DNA of 64,000 nucleotides from Verrucomicrobiia bacterium (lineage in GTDB: Bacteria; Verrucomicrobiota; Verrucomicrobiia; Limisphaerales; Pedosphaeraceae): assembly GCA_036268055.1 (NCBI GenBank), contig DATAUW010000041.1:124001-188000 (forward strand). Reading direction: 5' to 3'. Positions 1 to 9,739 of this stretch are shown here, one piece after another (position 1 is the first letter of the stretch; each line of letters starts with the position of its first letter). The position numbers and the translations under genes were made by a program. A model generated the notes under the pieces. It did not search any database. It saw only the letters and a list, made by a program, of their open reading frames with translations, and was not told the DNA's origin.

Positions 1-1197
1 ACCGATGTGGATGCCACCACCCTCGACGGAAAAGTTCTTTGCGGTTATCAAGGCTGGTTCAACACGCCTTGCGACGGCACGCATTCGGGCTTCGGCCATT
101 GGGGCCGCGGACTCGAAGGACCGAATGGCAAATTCGTCGTGGATATGTGGCCGGATACGACCGAGTACGACCCGAATGACCTTTGCGAAATCCCGAATCT
201 CTCGATGCCCAACGGCTCCCCTGCCCGGCTCTACAGCGCTTATCTCAAGGGCCCGGTTTTGCTGCATTGCAAATGGATGCGCCAATACGGCATTGACGGG
301 GTTTTCCTGAGCCGCTTCGTTGGCGAAAGCACGAGCCCCGAACGCGCGCGCCATATCAATACCGTCCTCGCTAATGTCCGCGAAGGCGTGCATCGCGAAG
401 GCCGGGTGTGGGCGATGATGCTCGATCTCTCGATGGGCGGTCGTGACCGCGTCAACATCGTGGAGCGCGATTGGAAATTTCTTTGCGACGATGTGAAAAT
501 TCGCGAAGACTCACGCTACCTGCACAATCAAGGCAAGCCCGTCGTGCTGCTCTGGGGACTTGGACTTAAAGATCGCCCGTGGACGCCGGAGCAGGGCGAG
601 GAGTTGATTCATTTTTTCAAGGACGATCCAAAGTATGGCGGAGTGTATTTGATCGGCGGTGTGGACCCGTTCTGGCGGACGCTCAGTGGCGGTTCGCGCA
701 CGAACGCGGAATGGGCCAAGGTGTATCGCATGTTCGATTCCATCAGTCCGTGGGACGCGGGACGTTATCGCGACAATAACAGCATGGATCGCGTGCGGCG
801 CGATTCGTGGGAAGGCGATTTGGCAGAGCTGAAGGATTTGAAAATGGGTTATATGCCGACCGCATTTCCGGGATTCTCGTGGGATAACTTGCGCCAGTCG
901 CGGCCCGGAACCAGCGGCATCTCGCGGCGCAAAGGAGATTTTTATTGGCGTCAATTTGCGATCTTTAAGGAGTTGAATGTGCGCACGGTTTTCGTCGGCA
1001 TGTTCGACGAGGTAAACGAAGGCACGGCAATTTATAAAGTCGCCAATCAAACGCCCGTCGGCCAGCACTTCGTTACCAATGATGGTTTACCCAGTGATTG
1101 GTATCTTCGCCTGACGGGAGAAGCCACGCGTATGATCCGTAACGATGCCCCGTTGTCGGAACACGTTCCCGACAAAGTTTTGTCGCCGGTCCAATAA
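1..1197 (+). CDS. Glycoside hydrolase family 71/99-like protein, 5' end cut by window edge
   Basis: The reading frame is open from base 1 to the TAA at 1195-1197, so the true start and any signal peptide lie outside the window; a GTG at 7 is only the first in-frame start codon visible. The visible ~398 residues begin with a KVLCGYQGWFN motif typical of bacterial proteins annotated as GH71/GH99-like or 'xylosidase'. A late MFDEVNEGTA segment contains conserved acidic residues that could be catalytic. Such proteins are usually secreted and act on plant or microbial polysaccharides; the substrate cannot be read from sequence. It is followed by a stem-loop at 1230-1252 and has no operon partner in view. 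Confidence 0.7.
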   Translation, partial: TDVDATTLDGKVLCGYQGWFNTPCDGTHSGFGHWGRGLEGPNGKFVVDMWPDTTEYDPNDLCEIPNLSMPNGSPARLYSAYLKGPVLLHCKWMRQYGIDGVFLSRFVGESTSPERARHINTVLANVREGVHREGRVWAMMLDLSMGGRDRVNIVERDWKFLCDDVKIREDSRYLHNQGKPVVLLWGLGLKDRPWTPEQGEELIHFFKDDPKYGGVYLIGGVDPFWRTLSGGSRTNAEWAKVYRMFDSISPWDAGRYRDNNSMDRVRRDSWEGDLAELKDLKMGYMPTAFPGFSWDNLRQSRPGTSGISRRKGDFYWRQFAIFKELNVRTVFVGMFDEVNEGTAIYKVANQTPVGQHFVTNDGLPSDWYLRLTGEATRMIRNDAPLSEHVPDKVLSPVQ

Positions 1198-1229
1198 CTC
1201 GCCTTAAGGGATCGCACGCGTCTCGTGCA

Positions 1230-1252
1230 GTGGCTGGCATCTCGCCAGCCAC
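1230..1252 (+). terminator. Stem-loop after the GH71/99-like gene
   Basis: A perfect 9-bp stem (GTGGCTGGC / GCCAGCCAC) with a 5-nt loop lies 33 bp after the stop codon. The following bases contain only scattered T residues (CCCTTTTTCC about 10 nt later), so it may be a weak terminator, an mRNA 3' end protector, or one copy of a dispersed GGCTGGC hairpin repeat. Confidence 0.4.
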
Positions 1253-1391
1253 ATCTCTTAGTCCCTTTTTCCTGCACAAATCGGACTGATGGGTTAATTC
1301 TTGTCAGCCACGCAGGGGCGCTCTCATGCGAGCGTCAATAAAGGAGTTTTCCTTTTCCAAGGGTTTGTTACCATTATCGCAACAAAAAGAT

Positions 1392-4300
1392 ATGGGCGAA
1401 AAATCTACGATGGGGAAAAAGCCGGCCGCTTTCAAATGGCTTTTGGGGCTGGGAATTGTAGTGTTGATTTATACGGTCACGGGATTTTTTATCGTGCCCG
1501 CGATCATCAAGTCGCAGATGTTAAAACGGCTGCCCGCCTTGACCAAACGCCAGGTCAGCGTAGCCGAGGTCAAATGCAATCCCTACGTATTGTCTCTGAC
1601 GATCCGTGGACTAGCGCTGACGGAAACCAACGGCGACGTGTTCAGTTCCTTCGACGAATTCTACGGCAACTTCCAATTATTAGCGTCGCTCGCAAAACGC
1701 AGTTGGGTCTTTGACGAAGTCACACTCACGCGGCCTTTTGCGCAAGTCACTTATCAGGCCGACGGCAATTTTAATTTTGCCAATCTTCTCACCGATCTGC
1801 CCGCGAAGCCCAAGACAGCTTCTTCCGCGCCCCCGTCCCTGCCATCAATCCAGATTGATGTGCTAAGCATCACCAATGGCTCGGTCGCGATCACCGACTT
1901 GAAACGTGAAACGCCTTTTCACACGAAGTTCCTGCCGATTGATTTTTTCGTGACGAACCTCACGACTATCCGCGATAAGAACAGTCCCTACTCTTTCGTG
2001 GCGCGGGCCGGCACTGGCGAGACGTTTGCCTGGTCTGGAACCATCACCATCAATCCGCTTCGGTCGTCGGGAATTTTTCGCCTCGGCGCGCTCGCGTTGC
2101 CGCAGTTTGGAACTTACGCCCGCGACTATGCGAAATTTCAGATCGCCAATGGACTGCTCGATATCGCCGCGGATTATAATTACGATTCCAGCACCAACAT
2201 GCTCGACTTGAATGTTTCGAAGGCGGCAGTGTTTCTGACCCATCTCGAACTTAAGGCGCCCGACACCGGCGAAACCGTCGTTAATATTCCTGAACTCTCC
2301 GTGACCGACGCCGATGCCAGCGTGCTTCATCGCAGCGCACACGTCGGCAAAGTCAAATCCTCCGACGGCTCATTGCTCGTCCGGCAAAATCAGGATGGAA
2401 CCATCAATCTTTTATCGCTGCTGAATCTTCCCACCAACGCGCCCGCGACTGAGCCCAAAGCGGCATCAACCGGCACGCCGCCGCTCACCGCGAAAATTGA
2501 CGAAATTATTTTCACCAATTATTCAATCAAAGCCGAAGACAAAAAACTCGAGAAGCCCGCCAGCTTTGACATTGATCAACTCACGTTTGATTTGAAAGGT
2601 GTGTCGAATGCCAGTAATGCGCCGGTAACTGCTTCGGCTTCGCTGCTGTTCCAAAAGACCGGGATGATCAACGTGGATGGTACGGCCACACTTTTGCCGC
2701 CGTCGGCGGATTTGCAGGTCGCGATCACGAATTTGGATTTGCGCGCGATCCAACCTTACGTTGAGCAACAAATCAAATTGGCGATCACGAGCGGCACTGT
2801 GGATGTCAACGGTCACGCCAAATATGCCTCTCCTGAACCGGGCGCGCCTATGGTCACCTTCACTGGTGATGTCACGGTCGCAAAATTCGATACTGCCGAC
2901 GACGTCTTGTTTAAGGACTTCGCCAAATGGGATTCACTCAACGTGACTGGCATTCATTTTCAAATGCAGCCGATTAAAGTCGAAGTGGACCGCGTCAAAT
3001 TCAGTGGGCTCAATACCAGCGTCATCGTCGGCCCGGATCGTCGTCTCAATCTCGAAACCGTTTTGCGCAACCAAATCAGCACCGCAAAAGCTAATGCGGC
3101 TCCAAAAGAAAAGCTGGACCTCAAACTCGGCGCGTTGGAATTGGAAAATGCCTCGCTTCATTTTGCCGACGATTCCATCGAGCCGCATTGCAGTTTTGAC
3201 GTACAACAATTTGATGGAACTATCACCGGCCTTTCTTCGCAGGAAAACACGACTGCAACGGTGGATTTTAAAGGCAAGATAGATTCCCATTCGCCGTTCG
3301 GCGTTTCGGGCAAGATCAATCCGCTCGTGAATGATATTTATGCGGACATTTCGGTGGCGATCACCAACACCGAACTGACGGCTTTCACACCCTACACGGA
3401 AAAATTCGCCGGCCGGCCGCTGTCGAAAGGCAAGTTGTCTTTCGCCGTGCATTACTTGATTGATAAAAAAGCGTTGAAGTCGGAAAACGGTTTTTATGTG
3501 GATCAGTTGACCCTCGGCGCGAAAAACAATAGTCCCAACGCGACGACCTTGCCGGTGAAACTCGCAGTGGCTTTGCTTAAAGATCGTCATGGGCGCATCC
3601 AACTGGACGTGCCCGTTTCCGGCCGGCTCGATGATCCGAAATTCAAGCTCGGCCCTATCATTTGGCAAGTGGTCGAGAATCTTATCGCCAAGGCCGCGAC
3701 GTCACCGTTTTCGCTTTTGGGCGCCGTCTTCGGCGGCGGTGAAGAAATGAGTTACGTGAATTTTGCGCCCGGCCAGGCTGCGATTCCCGATACCGAAACC
3801 AACAAGCTCAATACGCTCAGCAAGGCATTGTATGAGCGGCCCGAATTGACGGTCGAGATCAATGGTTCCGCCGATCCCGATCAGGATCGCGCGCCGCTCG
3901 CGCAAATGAAATTGCAGCAGCAGATCAAATCGCTTTGGGTGAAGGAATTGACTGATGCCGGCAAACCCGCCGTGTCGGTGGATGAAGTGAAACTCGATCC
4001 CAAGGATTACGAACGTCTTTTGCTCGTGGATTATAAGACGACCATTGGCAATTACAAACCGAGCGAAGTGGGGACGAACACGGCTGTGGTATCCACCAAT
4101 TCGCCTCTCGCCAAATCGAAAGCGCCGTCCGAACTTTATGTCAGCCCTGAAGTGCGCGCATTGCTCGCGGGTCAAAGTTCCGATACGCAACGCGGGGCGG
4201 CGTTGTTACTTCGTCCCGGCAAGCCCGAGAAAATTTCCACTCCCAAGCCGATGCTGGCATCGAACATATCGAAGGCTTCGGCATCAAATCCAACTTCCAC

Positions 4301-4553
4301 TACCACCACTGAATCTACTGCGGCGGCGACTGACGCGGAACCCCAGCTTGCCGACATGGAGGCGCAGCTTCTCCAAAAGATCACGGTCACGGATGATGAT
4401 TTGCGCGACTTGATGAAGCAACGCGCCGCCGCCGTGCAGACGTACATGCTGAAAAGCGGCAAGGTCACTGGCGACCGCCTCTTCATCACCGCGCCGAAAC
4501 CCGTCACCCTCTCGCTCAAAGGCGAAGACCGCGTGATTCTCAGCCTTGATTGA
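1392..4553 (+). CDS. DUF748 (AsmA-like) domain protein, membrane anchored
   Basis: About 1050 residues. One N-terminal transmembrane helix (LGLGIVVLIYTVTGFFIVPA) is followed by a long beta-rich region with repeats of the DUF748/AsmA type (for example ITNGSVAITDL and LELENASLHFADDS). The C-terminal part (YVNFAPGQAAIPDTETNKL, VEINGSADPDQDR) matches the conserved end of DUF748 proteins. The family belongs to the AsmA/TamB-like group, thought to span the periplasm and help lipid or envelope transport; this is family knowledge, not proven here. Residues ~975-1010 are a Ser/Thr/Ala-rich linker. The frame is open from ATG 1326; I chose ATG 1392 (next ATG 1410) because it puts the helix close to the N terminus. 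None of these starts has a convincing ribosome binding site. Confidence 0.8.
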   Translation: MGEKSTMGKKPAAFKWLLGLGIVVLIYTVTGFFIVPAIIKSQMLKRLPALTKRQVSVAEVKCNPYVLSLTIRGLALTETNGDVFSSFDEFYGNFQLLASLAKRSWVFDEVTLTRPFAQVTYQADGNFNFANLLTDLPAKPKTASSAPPSLPSIQIDVLSITNGSVAITDLKRETPFHTKFLPIDFFVTNLTTIRDKNSPYSFVARAGTGETFAWSGTITINPLRSSGIFRLGALALPQFGTYARDYAKFQIANGLLDIAADYNYDSSTNMLDLNVSKAAVFLTHLELKAPDTGETVVNIPELSVTDADASVLHRSAHVGKVKSSDGSLLVRQNQDGTINLLSLLNLPTNAPATEPKAASTGTPPLTAKIDEIIFTNYSIKAEDKKLEKPASFDIDQLTFDLKGVSNASNAPVTASASLLFQKTGMINVDGTATLLPPSADLQVAITNLDLRAIQPYVEQQIKLAITSGTVDVNGHAKYASPEPGAPMVTFTGDVTVAKFDTADDVLFKDFAKWDSLNVTGIHFQMQPIKVEVDRVKFSGLNTSVIVGPDRRLNLETVLRNQISTAKANAAPKEKLDLKLGALELENASLHFADDSIEPHCSFDVQQFDGTITGLSSQENTTATVDFKGKIDSHSPFGVSGKINPLVNDIYADISVAITNTELTAFTPYTEKFAGRPLSKGKLSFAVHYLIDKKALKSENGFYVDQLTLGAKNNSPNATTLPVKLAVALLKDRHGRIQLDVPVSGRLDDPKFKLGPIIWQVVENLIAKAATSPFSLLGAVFGGGEEMSYVNFAPGQAAIPDTETNKLNTLSKALYERPELTVEINGSADPDQDRAPLAQMKLQQQIKSLWVKELTDAGKPAVSVDEVKLDPKDYERLLLVDYKTTIGNYKPSEVGTNTAVVSTNSPLAKSKAPSELYVSPEVRALLAGQSSDTQRGAALLLRPGKPEKISTPKPMLASNISKASASNPTSTTTTESTAAATDAEPQLADMEAQLLQKITVTDDDLRDLMKQRAAAVQTYMLKSGKVTGDRLFITAPKPVTLSLKGEDRVILSLD

Positions 4554-4607
4554 CGTGATCTATCAATCATAAACTCTGTCTTCGCACACTCAGCGGCAAC
4601 CAATCAC

Positions 4608-5372
4608 ATGTTCAAACTCACCAATAAAATCGCCCTCGTCACCGGTGCCGGTTCGGGCATCGGCGCTTCCATCGCGGAAACTTTTGCTAGCGCCGGTGCG
4701 CACGTCATCGTCACCGATTTCAATGAGGCCAGCGGCGAGGCGATCGCAAAAAAAATTCAGTCCTACGGCAAAGCGGAATTTCTCCGGCTGGATGTCAGCC
4801 AGGAAACCGATTGCCAGCGCGTCACCGAAAAAGTTTTGGCCGCGCACGGACAGCTGGATATTTTGGTCAACAACGCGGGCATCGGTTGTGTCGGCACGCT
4901 GCTGCAAACCAAAGTCGAGGACATGGACCGCCTCTACTCCGTGAACGTCCGCGGCGTGTTCAATGTCAGCAAGGCTTTTTTGCCCTCGATGATCGAACGC
5001 AAGCAAGGCGCGATCGTGAATCTCGCTTCCATCGGTGGCGTCGTTGGCATTCGTGATCGGCTCGCTTATTGCACGACGAAATTCGCCGTCGTCGGCCTGA
5101 CCAAAAGCATGGCGCTCGATCATTCCCATCAAGGCGTCCGCGTGAATTGCATCTGCCCGGGTCGCGTCGAAACACCGTTCGTCAAGGCGCGCCTCGCCGA
5201 ATATCCCGACCCGGAAAAAGCCTACCGCGAAATGTCCGCCACCCAACTCACCGGGCGCATGCTCCAGCCGGAAGAAGTCGCCGCCGCCGCCTTGTATCTC
5301 GCCAGCGACGAAGCCTCCAGCGTCGCCGGCACGACCATGATGGTGGACGGCGCCTGGAGTGCAGGCAAATAG
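4608..5372 (+). CDS. SDR family NAD-dependent oxidoreductase
   Basis: Classical short-chain dehydrogenase of 254 residues. The cofactor motif TGAGSGIG is at residues 12-19, NNAG at 88-91, and the catalytic Ser141, Tyr154 and Lys158 (YCTTK) are present. Asp37 at the end of the second strand favours NAD(H) over NADP(H). The C-terminal VAGTTMMVDGAW is typical of the family. The substrate is unknown; close relatives are annotated as sugar, diol or 3-oxoacyl reductases. It lies 54 bp after the DUF748 gene on the same strand, but nothing in either protein links their functions. Confidence 0.85.
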   Translation: MFKLTNKIALVTGAGSGIGASIAETFASAGAHVIVTDFNEASGEAIAKKIQSYGKAEFLRLDVSQETDCQRVTEKVLAAHGQLDILVNNAGIGCVGTLLQTKVEDMDRLYSVNVRGVFNVSKAFLPSMIERKQGAIVNLASIGGVVGIRDRLAYCTTKFAVVGLTKSMALDHSHQGVRVNCICPGRVETPFVKARLAEYPDPEKAYREMSATQLTGRMLQPEEVAAAALYLASDEASSVAGTTMMVDGAWSAGK

Positions 5373-5514
5373 CCGCGAATTCGCGCGCATTCCCCCGCAA
5401 CCGCGCAAAAAATTACGTACACGTAACATTTATGCGCCATTATTTTACTATACAAGCCCCTGAATTTATGCTTGGTATTAACAGCTAATAACCTGCAAAG
5501 AAGAAAGGCTGATT

Positions 5515-5814
5515 ATGTCCAAATCCGGCAAAGGTTCTCAGGGGCCGTCCATTGAAGAAATCGCGGCTTACGCTTACAACATTTACGAGCAGGAAGGCCG
5601 CCCCGAAGGCAAGCACACCGAACATTGGCTTCAGGCCGAAGCCCACCTCAAGGCGGATCACCAGGCTCGCGCCGACGAACCTGCCCCCAAGGCCACCGCC
5701 AAATCCGACCCTGCCCCCGCCGCCGCGCCCAAGGGCAAATCGCGCAATGCCGCTGGTTGGCAAGCTGGTTCTTCCGCCCCCGCGCAATCCGCGCCTCGCG
5801 CCAATTCGCGCTGA
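5515..5814 (+). CDS. DUF2934 domain protein
   Basis: A 99-residue protein. Residues ~9-44 (EEIAAYAYNIYEQEGRPEGK...EHWLQAEAHLKAD) match DUF2934, a short helical domain found in many soil bacteria. The C-terminal half is a disordered Ala/Pro/Lys-rich tail. A good ribosome binding site (AAGAAAGG) sits 7 nt before the ATG. The gene stands alone, with an AT-rich promoter-like stretch upstream (ATTTTACTATACAAG) and a strong terminator downstream. Family function is unknown. The basic low-complexity tail would suit nucleic-acid binding, but that is speculation. Confidence 0.8.
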   Translation: MSKSGKGSQGPSIEEIAAYAYNIYEQEGRPEGKHTEHWLQAEAHLKADHQARADEPAPKATAKSDPAPAAAPKGKSRNAAGWQAGSSAPAQSAPRANSR

Positions 5815-5831
5815 TCCTCAAACCCGTTTTC

Positions 5832-5896
5832 GCGCCGATTTCATCCGCCTTGCCGCTGTGGCAAACCGCGTGGGTGAAATCGGCGCTATTTTTTTC
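5832..5896 (+). terminator. Branched rho-independent terminator
   Basis: A perfect 12-bp stem (GCGCCGATTTCA at 5832-5843 with TGAAATCGGCGC at 5875-5886) is followed by TATTTTTTT. The 31-nt loop holds a second 5-bp hairpin (TTGCC at 5050+ offset, i.e. 5850-5854, with GGCAA at 5860-5864), giving a branched shape. It ends transcription of the DUF2934 gene before the ABC exporter operon. Confidence 0.8.
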
Positions 5897-5964
5897 CACC
5901 ATCGCGCAGCCACCGCCAACCAGTCCCAAGGACTTTGAACTCGCAATGAGTTCGCGCTCGCGTC

Positions 5965-7842
5965 ATGCTTTTTTTGACGATGACTCAAGTGCTTTCTCGT
6001 TCGCAAAATGACGAGCGTTATTCGACCGGTGAACTCACGCGGCGGCTGTTCGCGCTCGCCTGGCAATTTCGTAGGGATTGCCTGCTCTCGCTTTTTCTCA
6101 GCGTGCTCGTGCTCCTCCTCGGCCTCGCCGGCTTGCAGTTGCTCGGCACGATCATTGACGTCATCCGCCACGGGCTCGATCCCCAACTCGGCGCGCCCGC
6201 TTATCCCTTCGGCTGGAGACCGCCCCCGGCCTGGTTGCCCCTGCAAGTCGTCAGCGCGCTTTCCGCCACCATCGTTGTGCTCGCGCTGCTCCGCGCCGGC
6301 ATCACCTATCGTTACAACATGGTCACCGCGCGCCTCACCCAGGCGAAGATCGTCCCCGACATGCGCGACCGTCTTTACGCGAAATTGCAGCGCCTCAGCT
6401 TCCGTTTTTTTGAAGTCAACGGTTCCAGCTCCATCTTCAACCGCCTGACTGGCGACGTCCAAAACACCCGTCTCTTCGTGGACGGCGTCGTTTTGCAAGG
6501 CATCAATATGGTGCTCACGCTCGCCGCTTATTTTATTTTCATGTGGCACATCCATCCCTCGCTCACGGTCGCGTGCCTTTCCGTGACGCTCCCGCTCCTG
6601 CTCGTCACGCATTATTATTCGAAACGCCTCCGCCCCGGCTACCTTCGCAATCGCGAACTCACCGACGACCTCGTGCTGCTCTTCACCGAAAGCATTCTCG
6701 GCATTCAAACCGTCAAGGGCTTCGCCGCCGAACCCGGGCGCGTCGCGCGCTTTGAAACCGGCAATGACAATGTCTCCGCGCAACAACGCAAAATTTTCTG
6801 GGACTTGTCCATCTACACACCGCTCACTCAATTCCTTTCGCAACTCAGTCTCGTCATCCTGTTCGCGTACGGCGGCTGGCTTTATGTCGCGGGCGAAATT
6901 CCCCTCGGCAGCGGCCTCGTCGTGTTCGCCGGTTTGCTCCAGCAATTCACCGGGCAAATCGTCAACCTCTCGACCATCGCGAATTCCGTCCAGCAAAGTC
7001 TCACCGCCGCGCGCCGCGTTTTCGAAGTGCTCGATACCCCGCTCGATGTCCAAAACCAGCCCAACGCCATCGTGCCCGCGCGGCTCACGGGCCGCATCGT
7101 TTTCGAGAATGTCACGTTTGGCTATTTGAGCGGCACGCCCGTGTTGCAGGACATTTCGTTCGAGGCAAAACCCGGCCAGGTCATCGGCATTTTCGGCATG
7201 ACCGGCGCGGGCAAAACCTCTTTGCTCAGTCTCATCCCGCGATTTTACGATCCCCAAAAAGGCAGCATCCGCGCCGACGATATCGAACTCCGCCAACTCG
7301 ACTTGGACGCCTATCGCCGCCAGATCGGCATCGTTTATCAGGAAAGTTTTCTGTTCTCGAACACCGTCGCCGCGAACATCGCCTTCGGCAGTCCGCACGC
7401 CTCGCAAGCGCAGATCGAGCAAGCCGCGCGCGCCGCTTCCGCGCACGATTTCATCACTTCATTGTCGCAGGGATACAACACCGTTCTCGGCGAATCCGGC
7501 GTGGACCTCTCCGGCGGCCAGCGCCAGCGCTTGGCTCTCGCGCGCGCGTTGTTGTTGCAACCACCCATTCTGATTCTCGATGATCCCACCGCCTCCGTTG
7601 ACCCCAAGACCGAACACGAAATTGTCTCCGCCTTGCGCCACGCGATGGTTGGCCGCACCACCTTCGTTGTCGCCAATCGTCTAAGCTTATTGCGCCGCGC
7701 CGACGTCATTCTCGTGCTCGACGAGGGCCGTCTGGTTCAAAGCGGCACGCATTCGGAAATCGTCCGCTTGCCCGGACCATATCGCGAAGCCGCCATGCTT
7801 CAACTCGTGGATCTCGCGCTCGAGGAGGAAGCCGAAGCATGA
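5965..7842 (+). CDS. ABC exporter half-transporter, degenerate-site subunit
   Basis: 625 residues: an N-terminal exporter transmembrane domain with about six helices (residues ~30-330), then a nucleotide-binding domain. Walker A (GMTGAGKTS) is near residues 411-419 and the signature LSGGQ is canonical at 515-519. The residue after Walker B is Asp540 instead of the catalytic Glu (ILILDDPT), and the H-loop His is Asn571 (VVANRLS). These changes are typical of the degenerate site in heterodimeric exporters. The stop overlaps the next gene's start by 4 bp (ATGA), so both subunits are probably made together. An alternative start is ATG 5980. The substrate (lipid, drug or peptide) cannot be inferred. 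Confidence 0.9.
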   Translation: MLFLTMTQVLSRSQNDERYSTGELTRRLFALAWQFRRDCLLSLFLSVLVLLLGLAGLQLLGTIIDVIRHGLDPQLGAPAYPFGWRPPPAWLPLQVVSALSATIVVLALLRAGITYRYNMVTARLTQAKIVPDMRDRLYAKLQRLSFRFFEVNGSSSIFNRLTGDVQNTRLFVDGVVLQGINMVLTLAAYFIFMWHIHPSLTVACLSVTLPLLLVTHYYSKRLRPGYLRNRELTDDLVLLFTESILGIQTVKGFAAEPGRVARFETGNDNVSAQQRKIFWDLSIYTPLTQFLSQLSLVILFAYGGWLYVAGEIPLGSGLVVFAGLLQQFTGQIVNLSTIANSVQQSLTAARRVFEVLDTPLDVQNQPNAIVPARLTGRIVFENVTFGYLSGTPVLQDISFEAKPGQVIGIFGMTGAGKTSLLSLIPRFYDPQKGSIRADDIELRQLDLDAYRRQIGIVYQESFLFSNTVAANIAFGSPHASQAQIEQAARAASAHDFITSLSQGYNTVLGESGVDLSGGQRQRLALARALLLQPPILILDDPTASVDPKTEHEIVSALRHAMVGRTTFVVANRLSLLRRADVILVLDEGRLVQSGTHSEIVRLPGPYREAAMLQLVDLALEEEAEA

Positions 7843-9734
7843 GCACCCTCCCCTCACCCTCACCCGCGCCCGCGCCGAAAACTCCCGGCCGCAATCGCCG
7901 CGCCGCCCAACCCGATCCGCGCGAAGCCATCACCTTTTTCCTGCCGATGGACGACCGCGAAGCCGACCAGGCTCCGCTCAGTTGGAAATTGATTCGCCGC
8001 ATCTTTACTTACACGAACCCGTACGCGACCAAACGCAACTGGCTTTTCGTCCTCATCACGATTCGCGGCGCGCTGATTCCGACCATCGCCTGGATGATCG
8101 GCGCGACGATCAACGGCCCCATCGCGCACCAGGATCAGCACGGCATTCTCGTCTATGCCATCGCCTTTCTTCTGATCGTAATGGCGACCGTGGGCATGTT
8201 CCATTTTCGCCAGCGTTACGCGCTCGAACTCGGCGAAGCCGTCGTCCACGACATGCGCGCCGATTTGTTTCGCAAGTTGATGGCCATGCCCATGTCGTTT
8301 TTCAACCGCACGAAATTCGGCAGCATCATCAGCCGCATGACGTCGGATATTGATAACGTGCGCGTCGGTGTGCAGGACGTGGCCTTCGTCTGCACTGTGC
8401 AAACGCTCCAAATGACCGTCTGCGCCGGTATGATGGCGTGGGTCAACTGGAAGCTTTTTTCTGTGATGCTGCTGCTCGCGCCGTTGATTTGGATCGTCAA
8501 TGCCCGCTACCGGCGCGAAGCCACTCATCACCTGCGCAAAGTGCAGGAAAGCTGGAGCCGCCTCACCTCCACCCTCGCCGAATCCGTCAACGGCATCCGC
8601 GTCACCCAGGCCTTCGTGCGCCACGAAATCAACGCGGGCTTTTTCCGCAAACTGCTCGGCGTGCATGCGGAAAACAACATCGGTGCCGCGCGCGCCTCGG
8701 CGGTTTTCGTTCCTTTGCTGCAATTAAAGAGCCAGGTCTTTCTCGGCGTTATGGCTTTCCTCGGCGGCTATGGCGCATTGCGCTGGCACGGCTGGTTGCA
8801 CATGGATGTCGCGGATCTGGTGATGTTCTTCTTTCTCGCGAATCTTTTCTTCGACCCCATCCAGGTCATCGGCAATCAATGCAATCAGGCCCTCACCGCC
8901 ATGGCCGGGGCCGAGCGTTTCTTTCGCATGATGGATATGCAACCGGAATGGAAGGACGCCGCCTCCGCCAAGCCGATTCCTCACATCAATGGCCGTGTGG
9001 AATTTGATCGCGTTCATTTTGAATACGAAGCCGGGCGGCGCGTGCTCGACGATATTTCCTTCGCGGTCGAGCCCGGCCAAACCGTCGCTCTCGTCGGCCA
9101 CACCGGCAGCGGCAAAACCACCATCGCCGGCCTGTTACAAAAATTCTATCTGCCCACCAGCGGACGCGTTTTGGTGGACGGACACGACCTGCTCGCTGTC
9201 ACCAGCGCTTCGCTCCACGAGCAAATGGGCAGCGTGCAGCAAAATAATTTCCTCTTCGCCGGTACGGTGATCGAAAATGTCCGCCTCGCCCGGCCCCACG
9301 CCACCGTTGAAGAAGTTCGCAATGCCTTTCGCGCGCTTGATTGCCTCGACCTCATCGAATCGCTCGCGAACGGATTGGACACCAACATCGGCGACAAAAG
9401 TTCTTCGCTGTCACTGGGCCAGCGGCAGTTGGTCTGTTTCGCCCGCGCGCTGCTCGCCAACCCGCGCATCCTCGTGCTCGATGAAGCCACCAGCGCGATT
9501 GATACCGTCACTGAAACGCGTCTGCAAAAGGCGCTGGAAATTCTTCTCCGTGGCCGCACTTCCTTCGTCGTCGCCCATCGCTTGAGCACAATTCGCAAAG
9601 CCGACCTCGTGCTCGTTCTCGACAAAGGCCGCATCGTCGAGCGCGGCAACCACGAAAGCCTCCTCGCCGCCGGCGGCGTGTACGCGCGGTTGCACGCGGA
9701 ATTTATCGGCGGCGCGATGCACGAAAAAAGCTGA
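7839..9734 (+). CDS. ABC exporter half-transporter, catalytic-site subunit
   Basis: 631 residues with an extended, Pro-rich and charged N terminus (~60 residues), a six-helix exporter domain and a nucleotide-binding domain. Walker A (GHTGSGKT) is at 420-427, catalytic Glu549 follows Walker B (ILVLDEATSA), and the H-loop His580 is intact (VVAHRLST). The signature is LSLGQ (524-528) instead of LSGGQ. With the partner's intact LSGGQ this subunit builds the one competent ATP site; its own altered signature pairs with the partner's degenerate Walker B and H-loop. The gene converges on the helicase, whose stop lies 5 bp away. Confidence 0.9.
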   Translation: MSTLPSPSPAPAPKTPGRNRRAAQPDPREAITFFLPMDDREADQAPLSWKLIRRIFTYTNPYATKRNWLFVLITIRGALIPTIAWMIGATINGPIAHQDQHGILVYAIAFLLIVMATVGMFHFRQRYALELGEAVVHDMRADLFRKLMAMPMSFFNRTKFGSIISRMTSDIDNVRVGVQDVAFVCTVQTLQMTVCAGMMAWVNWKLFSVMLLLAPLIWIVNARYRREATHHLRKVQESWSRLTSTLAESVNGIRVTQAFVRHEINAGFFRKLLGVHAENNIGAARASAVFVPLLQLKSQVFLGVMAFLGGYGALRWHGWLHMDVADLVMFFFLANLFFDPIQVIGNQCNQALTAMAGAERFFRMMDMQPEWKDAASAKPIPHINGRVEFDRVHFEYEAGRRVLDDISFAVEPGQTVALVGHTGSGKTTIAGLLQKFYLPTSGRVLVDGHDLLAVTSASLHEQMGSVQQNNFLFAGTVIENVRLARPHATVEEVRNAFRALDCLDLIESLANGLDTNIGDKSSSLSLGQRQLVCFARALLANPRILVLDEATSAIDTVTETRLQKALEILLRGRTSFVVAHRLSTIRKADLVLVLDKGRIVERGNHESLLAAGGVYARLHAEFIGGAMHEKS

Positions 9735-9739
9735 CGTCC

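Noticed and set aside
5818-7446. 542-codon minus-strand open frame opposite the first ABC gene
   Set aside because: Antisense shadow of a gene with all expected ABC motifs; Glu/Asp/Arg-rich product.
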